64,000 nt of DNA from contig CANLNT010000001.1 of assembly GCA_947492825.1 (NCBI GenBank), positions 1,426,001 to 1,490,000 on the forward strand, in the 5' to 3' direction. This document shows positions 33,068 to 42,510 of this stretch, one piece after another. A program made the translations under genes and the position numbers. The stretch comes from an uncultured Paracoccaceae bacterium. GTDB lineage: Bacteria; Pseudomonadota; Alphaproteobacteria; Rhodobacterales; Rhodobacteraceae. Numbering within the stretch: position 1 is the first letter of the stretch; each line of letters opens with the position of its first letter. The notes beneath the pieces are model-generated. The model worked only from the letters and a program-made list of their open reading frames with translations, had not been told where the DNA came from and did not search any database.

Positions 33068-35404
33068 TCATGCTGGAATTTTCTTGGCCGCGGCCCCGGC
33101 GGGGCTGAACGGCAGGTCAATAACGGCGCAGGCCCCCACACGGGCCCCGTCACCAAAGGGTTCAGCATCGGTCAGCGTCAGTGTGCCGCCATGCTCTTCG
33201 ATAATTTTCTTCACGATGGGCAGGCCAAGGCCTGTGCCCTTGTCGCGGGAAGTCACGTAAGGTTCAAACAGCCGCGCCCGATCTTCCGGCAGGCCGATGC
33301 CATTGTCTTGAATCGTGATCTGCGCACCATCTTCGGTCAGCATCAGCGCAACCCGCACCTCTGGGACGACCTCGATTTCAGGCTGCTTTTCCCGCAGTGT
33401 TTCAATGGCTTCGCCCGCGTTCTTGATTAGGTTCGTCAACGCCTGCGAAATCATGGTGCTGTCCAAATCCGTCATCGCGGGCTGATCTGGCAAGTCCGAC
33501 ACGATCCGCACATCCGGTTGACCGGCCTTTTGCAAAGTCACAGCGTCGCGCACAATCGCCACCAGATCGGCCGCTTTCAATTCCGGCTCTGGCATCCGGG
33601 CGAACTTGGAAAACTCATCAACAATGCGCCGCAAGTCATTGGTTTGACGTACAATCACATCTGTCATCTGCTCTAGCGCCGCATCATCCTGCACCTCTGT
33701 GCGGAACTTGCGCTTGATGCGTTCCGCCGACAGTTGAATGGGCGTCAGCGGGTTCTTGATCTCATGCGCGATCCGCCGCGCCACATCGCCCCACGCCGCC
33801 ATCCTTTGCGCGCTGACCAGGTCGGTCACATCGTCAAAGGCCACCACGTAGCCTTCCAAAAGCCCTTCGGCATTCAGCCGCGGCGCCATGCGCACCAGCA
33901 GACTTTCCTGTTGCCCCTGCCGAACCAGATTGACCTGTTCCTGCGCTACACCCCGCGCCTCTGCCCGCAAGCGGTCAAACAGTGGCGTGAATTCCGGTAC
34001 CGCAACGGCCAGCGCCACATCCGCTTGCCCGTCATCTACCGCCAAAAGCCGTGTGGCCGAAGGGTTCACAAAAGTGATATGCCCATCTGGATCCAAGCCC
34101 ACGACGCCGGACGTGACCGAAGACAGCACACTGTCAAACAGCCGTCTGCGCCGTTCAGATCGTCGGTTGGCATCCAACAATTCTTCCCGCTGGCTTTTCA
34201 GCTGCGTGGTCATCTGATTGAAATGCGAGCCCAACTGGCTGATTTCGTCATCACCGTCGTCGGTAATCACCTGAACGTCCAGATCGCCGCGCCCGACACG
34301 CTGTGATGCGCTGACAAGCCGCCCGATGGGTGCTGACAGGCGTTCCGCAAAAGACAGCCCCATCCACGTGGCCGCGAGGATCATGATCACCGCAAAGCCC
34401 AAATAGAGGAATCCGAACCCAAACAGCAGCCGCCCGCGATCACGTTCCAACTGTTCATAAAGCGAGAATGTCTCTTGCGTCTCATCAAGCAGCGCCAGAA
34501 TCTCGCCATCCACCGCGCGGGTCACATAGATGTAACGGTCCAAAAAGGTCTCAAGCGGGATCAGCGCGCGGAACTCATTGTTGTCGGGATCCTCTATGAT
34601 GGCAAAGCCGTTCAGATCGGCCTGCGCAAATTGATCTTGCGTTGGCTGTTCATAGTTGAAGTCATAAGACCGCGCGCCCCGCGTGCGGATCGTCCCTGTC
34701 CCATCCAGGAAAAACACCTCTGTAAGGCCCCGATCAATCTGGTTCTGGACCCGACCAATTGCTTGGCGAACGTCGCCATCTTCCATGAAAAAGTTGGTTT
34801 GCCGTTCGGTGTTCAGGAACGCGGCAAGTGCATTGCCGTCGCGCAATAGCTCATTGCGCTCCTCGTTTTCATAGGCCTGCGCGGTAGATAACGACGTGCC
34901 CAAAACCGTCTGGACCCGCTCAGAAAACCAGCCCTCAAAGCCCAGATTGATCGACAACAGCGCAAAGACTGCGACAATGATCGTGGGGATCAGGGCCAGC
35001 AAGGCAAAGACGCCCGTCAATCGCAGGTGCAGTCGTGATCCAGCGGATTTGTTGCGGCGCGCCACGATCATCCGCATCACACGCAGCATCACCAATGCGG
35101 CCACGACGATGATATAGATCAGGTCAGCCAACAGAATCAGCCGCAGGGCAAGGCTGTTGCTGCTTTGATCAAGCGGCCCACCAAGCACCACAAAGGTCAG
35201 CGCGGTCAGCACAGGGCCAAGCACAATAATGCTCAGCGTCAGCGCATTCTGCACCTCACGCCGTCTGCGCCAGCGCGAAAATCGCCTGATATCAATGCCC
35301 AAAAGGGAGCGCTGCACGCGTATCGCCCTGTTTCTGGCGCGGCCAAACCGCGCAATACCGCCATTATATGTGGTCCTGCCGCAGGGTTGTCCCTTCGGGG
35401 CCAC
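33068..35404 (-). CDS. ntrY: Sensor histidine kinase NtrY
   Basis: A membrane histidine kinase of up to 778 residues. Helices lie at about 53-75, 86-108, 129-152 and 327-349, with a periplasmic sensing region between the last two. HAMP (about 350-402), PAS (about 425-530), the phospho-accepting His547 in [13 protein letters not shown] and a C-terminal HATPase follow. The GTG at 35404 is the longest start. The first 29 residues look unlike the family, and an in-frame GTG at 35317 is a reasonable alternative. NtrYX responds to nitrogen status and, in some species, to redox. Confidence 0.92.
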   Translation of the reverse strand: MAPKGQPCGRTTYNGGIARFGRARNRAIRVQRSLLGIDIRRFSRWRRRREVQNALTLSIIVLGPVLTALTFVVLGGPLDQSSNSLALRLILLADLIYIIVVAALVMLRVMRMIVARRNKSAGSRLHLRLTGVFALLALIPTIIVAVFALLSINLGFEGWFSERVQTVLGTSLSTAQAYENEERNELLRDGNALAAFLNTERQTNFFMEDGDVRQAIGRVQNQIDRGLTEVFFLDGTGTIRTRGARSYDFNYEQPTQDQFAQADLNGFAIIEDPDNNEFRALIPLETFLDRYIYVTRAVDGEILALLDETQETFSLYEQLERDRGRLLFGFGFLYLGFAVIMILAATWMGLSFAERLSAPIGRLVSASQRVGRGDLDVQVITDDGDDEISQLGSHFNQMTTQLKSQREELLDANRRSERRRRLFDSVLSSVTSGVVGLDPDGHITFVNPSATRLLAVDDGQADVALAVAVPEFTPLFDRLRAEARGVAQEQVNLVRQGQQESLLVRMAPRLNAEGLLEGYVVAFDDVTDLVSAQRMAAWGDVARRIAHEIKNPLTPIQLSAERIKRKFRTEVQDDAALEQMTDVIVRQTNDLRRIVDEFSKFARMPEPELKAADLVAIVRDAVTLQKAGQPDVRIVSDLPDQPAMTDLDSTMISQALTNLIKNAGEAIETLREKQPEIEVVPEVRVALMLTEDGAQITIQDNGIGLPEDRARLFEPYVTSRDKGTGLGLPIVKKIIEEHGGTLTLTDAEPFGDGARVGACAVIDLPFSPAGAAAKKIPA

Positions 35405-35419
35405 GGTTATGTTGCGGTT

Positions 35420-36784
35420 TTACATCAGCTTGCGGCGGCGTGTCACGCGAATATCGAGGTCGGTGATCTTTTTACGCAAGGTATTGCGGTTGATCCCAAG
35501 CAAATCAGCACATTTGGCCTGATTTCCGCCCGTCGCATCCAGCGCGATTTCGATCAGCGGGGCCTCAACCTCTTTCAGGATACGGTTATACAGCCCCGGC
35601 GGCGGCAACACACCACCATGCAGATCAAAATAGCGCTGCAAGTGCTTGGCGACCGACGCCGACAACTTTTCACCTTCGCCGCCCGACCTTAACGGTTCCA
35701 TGGCCGGTTGGTTGCCCAGGACCATCTCAACCTCTGACCGGCTGATGTCTTCTTCGGCGGCGGTAAAAACCAACCTGCGCACGGCGTTTTCCAACTGACG
35801 CACGTTGCCCGGCCAGCTATAAGCGCGCACCAGCTCAAGCGCGGCACCGCCCAGCCGGCGCACAGGGGCACCTTCCCGCTCGGCACGGGCCAGAAAATGA
35901 TCCGCGAGAAGCGGAATATCATCCACCCGTTCGCGCAGCGATGGCACCGCGACTGTCACGCCGCCCAGCCGATAAAACAGATCCTCGCGGAACTTACCCT
36001 GTTCCATCAGTTCATTCAGATTTGCTTGCGACGTTGCCATGATCCGGGGCGCGTTTTCATCCAGACTGTCCAGCATCCGCACGATGCGGGCCTGCGCCTG
36101 ATCGTCCAGATCGCCCACCTCATCAAACAGGATCGACCCGCCCTTGGCGCGTGACAGCACGGTGTTGGGCCCCTCGATCCCTTCCAGATCACTTTCTGTG
36201 ACCGTCACAAACGGCAGGCTGCGCCGGTCAGAAAAATCATGTAGCGCCCGTCCGATCAGCGATTTGCCGGTCCCGCTTTCGCCCACGATCAGCACGGGCA
36301 ACGCCGTGTTCATTACCCGCGCCACCAGCCGGTAAAGCGACTGCATCGCAGCCGTCCGCCCCACAAGCGGCAGGTCGCCTGCGTCTTCTGCTGCCGCCTC
36401 GCGCTTGGGCTGGACACGGCGCTTGACCTCCAGGGCGCGTGCTGCGCGTTTCATCAGATCAGGCAGATCGAACGGCTTGGGAAGATAATCGTAGGCATCC
36501 GCCTCTGCCGCTTGAATCGCCGTCATGATGGTGTTCTGAGCCGAGATCACGATCACCGGCAAACCGGGCCGCGCATCAGCAATCTTGGGCAATTGATCCA
36601 ACCCATTGCCGTCCGGCATCACCACGTCCGAGATGACAAGGTCACCCTTGCCCTCTTCAACCCACCGCATCAGCGTGACCAGTGACGATGTGGCATGCAC
36701 CTTGCACCCCGCCCGCGTCAGCGCCTGGGTCAGCACTGTCCGGATCGTGCGGTCGTCATCGGCAACAAGGATGGTTCCGTCCAT
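35420..36784 (-). CDS. ntrC: Nitrogen regulation response regulator NtrC (no GAFTGA loop)
   Basis: The response regulator of NtrB (454 residues), activating nitrogen-scavenging genes. The receiver domain has Asp53 (ISDVVMPDG). The AAA+ domain has P-loop GESGTGKS (168-175) and LFDEVGDL. The Fis-type HTH is [20 protein letters not shown]. Between residues 200 and 216 it reads [16 protein letters not shown], so the GHEKGAFTGA segment of sigma-54 activators is absent. The same loss in Rhodobacter capsulatus NtrC goes with activation of sigma-70 polymerase. It overlaps ntrB by one base. Confidence 0.95.
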   Translation of the reverse strand: MDGTILVADDDRTIRTVLTQALTRAGCKVHATSSLVTLMRWVEEGKGDLVISDVVMPDGNGLDQLPKIADARPGLPVIVISAQNTIMTAIQAAEADAYDYLPKPFDLPDLMKRAARALEVKRRVQPKREAAAEDAGDLPLVGRTAAMQSLYRLVARVMNTALPVLIVGESGTGKSLIGRALHDFSDRRSLPFVTVTESDLEGIEGPNTVLSRAKGGSILFDEVGDLDDQAQARIVRMLDSLDENAPRIMATSQANLNELMEQGKFREDLFYRLGGVTVAVPSLRERVDDIPLLADHFLARAEREGAPVRRLGGAALELVRAYSWPGNVRQLENAVRRLVFTAAEEDISRSEVEMVLGNQPAMEPLRSGGEGEKLSASVAKHLQRYFDLHGGVLPPPGLYNRILKEVEAPLIEIALDATGGNQAKCADLLGINRNTLRKKITDLDIRVTRRRKLM

Positions 36785-37860
36785 TATTCTTCTCCGTCGT
36801 CAGATGTTTGCGGGGCCAATGGCAAGCTGACCCGAAATGCTGTCTTGCCCGGCACGCTGTCGACGCTGATCCAGCCGCCACCATCATGGATCAGCTTGCT
36901 GACCAGCGCGAGGCCGAGGCCCGTGCCGTTTTCGCGGCCCGACACAAAGGGCTCAAAAATGTCGGCGGCAATGTCGGGCGGCAAGCCGGGGCCGTCATCA
37001 ATGATCTCGATCTGCAATGGCAGCCGCGCCTGCGTGCCGTCATGCTGCCTTACCCGTAGCGAGGGGTCATAGAATGTATGAAGCCGGATCGTGCCGCCTT
37101 CTGACCCTGCTTCAGAGGCGTTCTTGAGCAAATTCAGAAACACCTGCAGCAATTGATCATCATCGACCATCGCCCGCGGCAGGGACGGATCATAATCAAC
37201 GATGAAATACATATGGGCGCCAAATCCGACCGCCGCAGATTGCCGCGCCCGGTCCAGCACATCGTGAATGTTGACCGCTTCGCGCTGCGGTGGCCGCAGA
37301 TTGCCGAACTGCTCGACCTGCTCCAACAACTTTACGATCCGACGTGATTCCGCGACGATCAGGTCAGTCAGCTCCTGATCCTCTGCCGACAGCCCCATCG
37401 ATAGCAATTGCGCTGCCCCCGTGATCCCCGCAAGCGGGTTCTTGATTTCATGGGCCAGCATCTCAGCCATGCCGATTGCTGATCGTGCGGCCTTGTGGGT
37501 CTGTCCGTTCTGCACGATCCGGCTAGCCATTTCGCGCGGACTGATCATCAGAATCATCGTGTCCTCGACATTGCCCAACGGCGAAAACAGGACGTTGCAA
37601 TGGCTTGGCGCTCGCATGCCCGAACCAACAAAGACGTCATTCAAAAAGATCGACCGCCGCTCTGCTTGGGCCTTGGCAAAGGGGCCCTCGATCTCGGCAT
37701 CAATCGTGACCTTTTCCCACAGGCCTGCACCTTCCAGCGCCTTGGCCGACAGGTTGAGGAAACTCTCAGCCGCCGGATTCGATTGCAAAATCGTGTCGTC
37801 GGAACCAACCAGCAGTGCCGGAACCGGCAGCGACGACCACAGCACATCACCTTCAATCAT
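36784..37860 (-). CDS. ntrB: Nitrogen regulation sensor kinase NtrB
   Basis: A cytoplasmic histidine kinase of 358 residues that phosphorylates NtrC when nitrogen is short and is switched by PII protein. A PAS domain fills about residues 8-115. The phospho-accepting His137 is in [13 protein letters not shown]. The HATPase domain contains [10 protein letters not shown] and DDGPGLP, with GTGLGLALV near the end. There are no membrane segments. It overlaps dusB by 4 bases, the usual dusB(nifR3)-ntrB-ntrC order of alphaproteobacteria. Confidence 0.95.
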   Translation of the reverse strand: MIEGDVLWSSLPVPALLVGSDDTILQSNPAAESFLNLSAKALEGAGLWEKVTIDAEIEGPFAKAQAERRSIFLNDVFVGSGMRAPSHCNVLFSPLGNVEDTMILMISPREMASRIVQNGQTHKAARSAIGMAEMLAHEIKNPLAGITGAAQLLSMGLSAEDQELTDLIVAESRRIVKLLEQVEQFGNLRPPQREAVNIHDVLDRARQSAAVGFGAHMYFIVDYDPSLPRAMVDDDQLLQVFLNLLKNASEAGSEGGTIRLHTFYDPSLRVRQHDGTQARLPLQIEIIDDGPGLPPDIAADIFEPFVSGRENGTGLGLALVSKLIHDGGGWISVDSVPGKTAFRVSLPLAPQTSDDGEE

Positions 37861-38843
37861 GCCGCCACCTCTGCGTAATCCAGCGCCATCGGGATCAACC
37901 GCGCAACGGTGTCCGGGCTGTCAGCGGTCAGCACCTCTTTGCGCAACTGATCCGGCGTGCCCGCGTCATCCATGTACCAACCCAAATGCTTGCGCGCGAC
38001 GCGGCGGCCCAAATCCGTGCCATAGAATGACAACATCGCCGCGTAGTGGTCGGATACCAACGCGATCAAATCATCGCCCTGCGGGATTACTGGCGCGGGC
38101 GTTCCGTGCAACACATGCGCGACCTGCGCCAGAAGCCAGGGCCGTCCCTGCGCGCCGCGCCCAATCATCACCCCGTCCGCCCCGGATTTGTCCAACGCCG
38201 TCTGCGCGGTTGTTGCGTCAACAATGTCTCCGTTGGCGATCACAGGAATGCCGACGGCCTCTTTGATCGCGCGGATCGCATTCCAATCAGCGACGCCCTT
38301 GTAGAATTGACAACGGGTGCGGCCATGAATCGTCACCAACCGCACACCTGCCTGTTCGGCTCGGGCACATACTCCGGCCGCATTCAAGGATTGATCATCC
38401 CACCCCAACCGCGTCTTGAGTGTCACCGGCACATCCACCGCCTCTACCACGGCCTCGATCAGGCTCAGCGCGTGATCAGGGGTGCGCAACAGCGCCGACC
38501 CGGAATATCCGCCTACAACCTTCTTGGCCGGACACCCCATGTTGATGTCGATAATCGCGGCCCCGCTACCTGCGGCCACCTTGGCGGCCTCTGCCATCCA
38601 ATAGGCATCGCGGCCCGCAATCTGCACCGCCGTACCTGCCTGATCATATCCCAGTTCTGCGCGCGCACGGGCGTCCGGCTTGGCATTGACCATATCTTCA
38701 GAGGCGACCATCTCGCTCACCACCCATCCGGCACCAAATGACGCGACAAGCTGACGAAATGGCAGATCAGTGATGCCCGCCAGCGGGGCAAGCGCCACCG
38801 GCGGGGTAAGAGAGACGACATCAAGCGCAATGTGTTCTGCCAC
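37857..38843 (-). CDS. dusB: tRNA-dihydrouridine synthase (DusB/NifR3)
   Basis: A flavoenzyme that reduces uridine to dihydrouridine in the tRNA D-loop using NADPH (328 residues). The FMN-barrel motif VALAPLAGITDLPFR opens the protein. The catalytic cysteine is in INMGCPAKKVVGGYSGSALL. HGRTRCQFYKGVADW and VIANGDI are FMN/phosphate contacts. It is first in the dusB-ntrB-ntrC-ntrY-ntrX run, called nifR3 in Rhodobacter capsulatus. The promoter is expected in the 193-base gap to the divergent ispDF. Confidence 0.95.
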   Translation of the reverse strand: MAEHIALDVVSLTPPVALAPLAGITDLPFRQLVASFGAGWVVSEMVASEDMVNAKPDARARAELGYDQAGTAVQIAGRDAYWMAEAAKVAAGSGAAIIDINMGCPAKKVVGGYSGSALLRTPDHALSLIEAVVEAVDVPVTLKTRLGWDDQSLNAAGVCARAEQAGVRLVTIHGRTRCQFYKGVADWNAIRAIKEAVGIPVIANGDIVDATTAQTALDKSGADGVMIGRGAQGRPWLLAQVAHVLHGTPAPVIPQGDDLIALVSDHYAAMLSFYGTDLGRRVARKHLGWYMDDAGTPDQLRKEVLTADSPDTVARLIPMALDYAEVAA

Positions 38844-39036
38844 GAAATTAAACTTTTGCCTGTTTACTGTGCGTTCCCGGCGTTGCTACAGGGTGTTGCG
38901 GACCCAAACAACGCGTAATGCCGCACATCTAGGCGGTTTTTGCTAATCGCCTATTTTTTGTGCATCATTCCAGCAGTCCCTTGCCGATTGCATGACAAAG
39001 CGTCACCAATGGAACACCACAAAGGACTGCGACCCG

Positions 39037-40167
39037 ATGCGAATTGCCGCCCTCATTGTTGCCGCCGGACGCGGCACCCGCGCTGGCGGCGACCGCCCGA
39101 AGCAATGGCAAATACTGCGCGGAAAACCCGTGCTCAATCATGCAATGGCAGCCTTTACGCCACATGTGGCACTTCGCGCGGTGGTTCTGCATCCCGATGA
39201 CCATGACCTTTGGGACAACAGTCAGCTATCTGCGGATTTGGTGATCGTTGGCGGTGCCACGCGCGACGCCTCTGTCCGCGCCGGGCTCGAGGCGCTGGCA
39301 GGGCATGACGTTGATTTGGTGCTGATCCACGATGCCGCACGCCCGCTGGTGTCCGACCGTGTTATCACAGATGTGATTGCCGCTCTGGCCCACCATGCTG
39401 GCGCGGCCCCTGCCCTTGCGGTCACAGACGCCCTTTGGACCGGTGACGACAATGTGGTGTCAGGCACCCAGGACCGTGAAGGTCTTTTTCGCGCGCAGAC
39501 CCCACAAGGCTTTCACTTTGACCAAATTCTTGCCGCCCATCGCACAGGCACCGGCCCCTTTGCCGATGACGTCGCCGCCGCCCGCGCCGCTGGGCTGGAC
39601 GTCGCTATCGTTCCGGGGGCAGAAGAGAATTTCAAGATCACCGGACCAGACGATCTGGCCCGCGCAGAACAGCAGATGGGAGCGCAGATGGATATAAGGC
39701 TCGGCAATGGCTATGACGTCCACCGCTTTGGACCCGGCGATCACGTCTGGCTGTGCGGTGTGAAGGTCTCGCATGACCGCGGATTGCAGGGACACTCGGA
39801 TGCCGACGTTGGCATGCACGCGGTGACCGACGCAATCTATGGCGCCTTGGGCATGGGCGACATCGGCCAGCACTTTCCCCCCTCCGACCCGCAATGGAAA
39901 GGGGCTGCCAGCCACATCTTTCTGGAACACGCCGTGGCACTGGCCGCGCGGCACGGGTTTCGGATTTCCAACGTCGATTGCACGCTGATCTGCGAATACC
40001 CCAAGATCGGCCCACACCAACCCGCCATGAAAGCGGCATTGTCACAGATCATGGACCTGCCCGCCGACCGGATCAGCGTAAAAGCCACCACATCAGAACG
40101 GCTTGGCTTTACCGGACGCGGCGAAGGCATCGCCAGCATTGCAACAGCCACATTGGTGTCGACATGA
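39037..40167 (+). CDS. ispDF: Bifunctional MEP pathway enzyme IspDF
   Basis: A fused enzyme of 376 residues for two non-consecutive steps of isoprenoid precursor synthesis. The N-terminal IspD domain (about 1-215) couples CTP to methylerythritol phosphate ([15 protein letters not shown], with a following PKQW). The C-terminal IspF domain (about 220-376) makes the cyclodiphosphate ([21 protein letters not shown], with metal-binding Asp and His; then [16 protein letters not shown]). The ATG at 39037 gives the family start. It overlaps pgpA by 4 bases. Fused ispDF is common in alphaproteobacteria. Confidence 0.96.
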   Translation: MRIAALIVAAGRGTRAGGDRPKQWQILRGKPVLNHAMAAFTPHVALRAVVLHPDDHDLWDNSQLSADLVIVGGATRDASVRAGLEALAGHDVDLVLIHDAARPLVSDRVITDVIAALAHHAGAAPALAVTDALWTGDDNVVSGTQDREGLFRAQTPQGFHFDQILAAHRTGTGPFADDVAAARAAGLDVAIVPGAEENFKITGPDDLARAEQQMGAQMDIRLGNGYDVHRFGPGDHVWLCGVKVSHDRGLQGHSDADVGMHAVTDAIYGALGMGDIGQHFPPSDPQWKGAASHIFLEHAVALAARHGFRISNVDCTLICEYPKIGPHQPAMKAALSQIMDLPADRISVKATTSERLGFTGRGEGIASIATATLVST

Positions 40168-40652
40168 GCACATTGATCGCGACCTTCTTTTACATCGGCC
40201 ACATGCGCCCCGCTCCCGGCACATGGGGGTCGCTCGCGGCACTTCCCGTCGCCTATGTCATCATCCAGATCGGCAGTTGGCCGCTTTTGCTGCTCGCAGC
40301 CATCGTGGCCTATTTTGCAGGCCTATGGGCTACGCGGCAGGAAACGGTGGGCAAAGACAACCACGACCCCTCCGAAATCGTAATCGACGAAGTTGCTGGC
40401 CAATGGATTGCCCTGCTGCCGGTAGCCATTGGCGCAGCACTCACCGATATGCCGGTGGTTGTGCTCTGGCCCGGCTGGATTGCGGCATTTGTCCTGTTCC
40501 GCCTCTTTGACATCACCAAACCCTGGCTGGTGGGCTGGGCCGACCGCCGCGATGACGCGGTGGGCGTGATGCTGGATGATGTGATCGCAGGCATCTTTGC
40601 AGCCGTCGGCGTTGTGGTTTGCGCGGCGCTTTATCACTGGATCGCAATGTAA
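40164..40652 (+). CDS. pgpA: Phosphatidylglycerophosphatase A
   Basis: An inner-membrane phosphatase of 162 residues that converts phosphatidylglycerol phosphate to phosphatidylglycerol. The N-terminal signature [17 protein letters not shown] is typical, followed by [11 protein letters not shown] and [10 protein letters not shown], the acidic metal-binding segments. There are three or four membrane helices. The ATG at 40164 overlaps the ispDF stop by four bases, and its own stop overlaps the next start by one base (TAATG). Confidence 0.92.
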   Translation: MSTLIATFFYIGHMRPAPGTWGSLAALPVAYVIIQIGSWPLLLLAAIVAYFAGLWATRQETVGKDNHDPSEIVIDEVAGQWIALLPVAIGAALTDMPVVVLWPGWIAAFVLFRLFDITKPWLVGWADRRDDAVGVMLDDVIAGIFAAVGVVVCAALYHWIAM

Positions 40653-41134
40653 TGCAGGCCGCCTCGCTCCTGATCCGGGCCAAGGCGCGCGGCGTAATGG
40701 TCGCGACCGCCGAAAGCTGCACAGGCGGTCTGATTTCGGCCGCGATCACCGAGGTGCCGGGCAGCTCCGCCATCTTTGACCGCGGCTTTGTGACCTACAC
40801 CAACGCGGCCAAGGTCAAGATGCTGGGAGTGCAACTCGCCACCCTTGACGCCAAAGGCGCAGTCTCGGTCGAGGTCGCAGCAGAGATGGCCGCTGGCGCG
40901 CTGGCCGCCTCTCAGGCCCAGATCGCAATCTCGGTTACCGGCATCGCCGGACCGGGTGGATCAGACCACAAACCCGAAGGTCTGGTCTGTTTCGGCCTTG
41001 CCACCGCCGACCGGGTCCGAACCCAAGCGCATGAATTTGGGGCCATTGGCCGGGCGCAGGTCCGTGCCGCAACCGTGTCCCATGCGCTGGATCTGCTGCT
41101 CTTCGGACTCGATCACTTTCCGGTCAAAAATTAG
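40652..41134 (+). CDS. pncC: Nicotinamide-nucleotide amidase (CinA C-terminal type)
   Basis: A 160-residue amidase of the CinA C-terminal domain family, predicted to deamidate nicotinamide mononucleotide in NAD salvage. Motifs are ATAESCTGGLISAAIT, with the catalytic serine near residue 20, RGFVTYTNAAKVKMLGV, and VTGIAGPGGSDHKPEGLV. It is a stand-alone domain without the N-terminal MoaB-like half. The ATG at 40652 shares a base with the pgpA stop. The ispDF-pgpA-pncC run is probably one operon. Confidence 0.9.
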   Translation: MQAASLLIRAKARGVMVATAESCTGGLISAAITEVPGSSAIFDRGFVTYTNAAKVKMLGVQLATLDAKGAVSVEVAAEMAAGALAASQAQIAISVTGIAGPGGSDHKPEGLVCFGLATADRVRTQAHEFGAIGRAQVRAATVSHALDLLLFGLDHFPVKN

Positions 41135-41280
41135 GCAGCCACCCAAATTCACGCCCAACAAACGGGCAGTTTCGGAATTGCCCAAGCAATCAGCACCGCC
41201 CAAGCGCATTGCCACTTTTCGCAGCGCCTCGAATCCGGTCTGAGCCCGCCCCAAGGACCAAAAACGAGGGGATTCCAGAT

Positions 41281-42459
41281 ATGAACGGAGCAGACACCGC
41301 GTGGATCATGGTGGCCACGGCGCTTGTGCTTTTCATGACATTGCCGGGACTGGCGATGTTTTACGGCGGCCTTGTGCGCGCCCGCAACGTGCTCAGCGTG
41401 TTCATGCATTGCTACGCCATCGCATGTTTGATGAGCGTGCTGTGGTACGTCGCAGGCTACTCCATCGCGTTTGGTGGCGGCACGTCGGGCTTTTGGGGCG
41501 GGCTTGATAAGCTCTTCCTTGCTGGCGTGACCAGCGACAGCCTGTCGGGCACCCTGCCCGAGATCCTTTTCTTCGCCTTTCAGATGACCTTTGCCATCAT
41601 CACGCCCGCACTTATCGTGGGTGCCTATGTGGAACGCATCGGGTTCGGCTTTGTGCTGCTGTTTTCGTCCCTCTGGATGTTGCTGTGCTACGCGCCGGTT
41701 GTGCATTGGGTCTGGGGCGGCGGCATGCTGGCCAACGGTATGTTCTTTGAAACCGCCGTCATGGATTTTGCCGGTGGTATCGTTGTGCACGAAACCGCCG
41801 GGATCGCGGCCCTGCTGCTCGCGATATTCCTTGGGCCACGCAAAGATCCGGCGAAACCCCCGCACAACCCCGGCATGGTGATGATCGGTGCCGCAATGCT
41901 GTGGGTCGGCTGGTTCGGCTTCAATGGCGGATCGCAGCTTGCCGCTGATGGTGGCGCTGCCATGGCCATTTCGGTCACGCATCTATCCGCTGCTGCTGCC
42001 TCGCTCACCTGGGCGTTGTGGGAAAAGATCAAATTCGGCAAAGCCTCGCTTGTCGGTCTGGTCACCGGCACAATCGCGGGCCTGGCCTCTGTTACACCCG
42101 CATCGGGCTTTATCGAGCCTTGGCACGCCATCGTCATCGGTGCTGTCGCCGGTGTGCTCTGCCAAGAGGCCGTGGTGCTGATCCGCAACGTCTTCAAGAT
42201 CGACGACACACTGGACGTCTTTGCCGTCCACGGCGTCGGCGGCATCTTCGGTACGATCATGATCGCAGCATTCGGCATCGGATCATGGGCGGCCCAGCTT
42301 GGCAGCCTTGTGATCGTTGGCGTCTTCACGACAGTGGTGACCGTTGTGCTGATCTTTGTCTGTAAAGCCGTCACATCGCTGCGCGTCGATGCAGAAACTG
42401 AGACGAATGGCCTCGACCTCGCTGTGCATGGCGAACGTGGCTACGACATCACCAGCTAA
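41281..42459 (+). CDS. amtB: Ammonium transporter (Amt family)
   Basis: An inner-membrane ammonium channel of 392 residues with about eleven helices and no evident signal peptide. The opening is AWIMVATALVLFMTLPGLAMFYGGLVRARN. The pore histidines are in GGIVVHETAGI and FAVHGVGGIFG. The ATG at 41281 follows a weak AGGGG-type site. No glnK is adjacent, unlike the usual glnK-amtB pair, so its PII partner must be encoded elsewhere. NtrBC in this window is a likely controller, but I see no clear NtrC site in the 146-base upstream gap. A strong terminator follows. Confidence 0.94.
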   Translation: MNGADTAWIMVATALVLFMTLPGLAMFYGGLVRARNVLSVFMHCYAIACLMSVLWYVAGYSIAFGGGTSGFWGGLDKLFLAGVTSDSLSGTLPEILFFAFQMTFAIITPALIVGAYVERIGFGFVLLFSSLWMLLCYAPVVHWVWGGGMLANGMFFETAVMDFAGGIVVHETAGIAALLLAIFLGPRKDPAKPPHNPGMVMIGAAMLWVGWFGFNGGSQLAADGGAAMAISVTHLSAAAASLTWALWEKIKFGKASLVGLVTGTIAGLASVTPASGFIEPWHAIVIGAVAGVLCQEAVVLIRNVFKIDDTLDVFAVHGVGGIFGTIMIAAFGIGSWAAQLGSLVIVGVFTTVVTVVLIFVCKAVTSLRVDAETETNGLDLAVHGERGYDITS

Positions 42460-42484
42460 ACTCACAGAATTCTCCCTGAGACCT

Positions 42485-42510
42485 GAGGCGCCTTCGGGCG
42501 CCTCTTTTTT
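42485..42510 (+). terminator. Rho-independent terminator after amtB
   Basis: GAGGCGCC-TTCG-GGCGCCTC, a perfect 8-bp stem with a stable TTCG tetraloop, is followed by six T. Its T-run overlaps the stop codon of the convergent PrpD-like gene by two bases. It points one way only, because no T-run follows on the minus strand. Confidence 0.95.

Noticed and set aside
41150-41280. Sigma-54 (-24/-12) promoter for amtB
   Set aside because: No TGGCAC-N5-TTGC on the plus strand. The nearest partial match (TGGCAATGCGCTTGG) is on the minus strand and points away from the gene.
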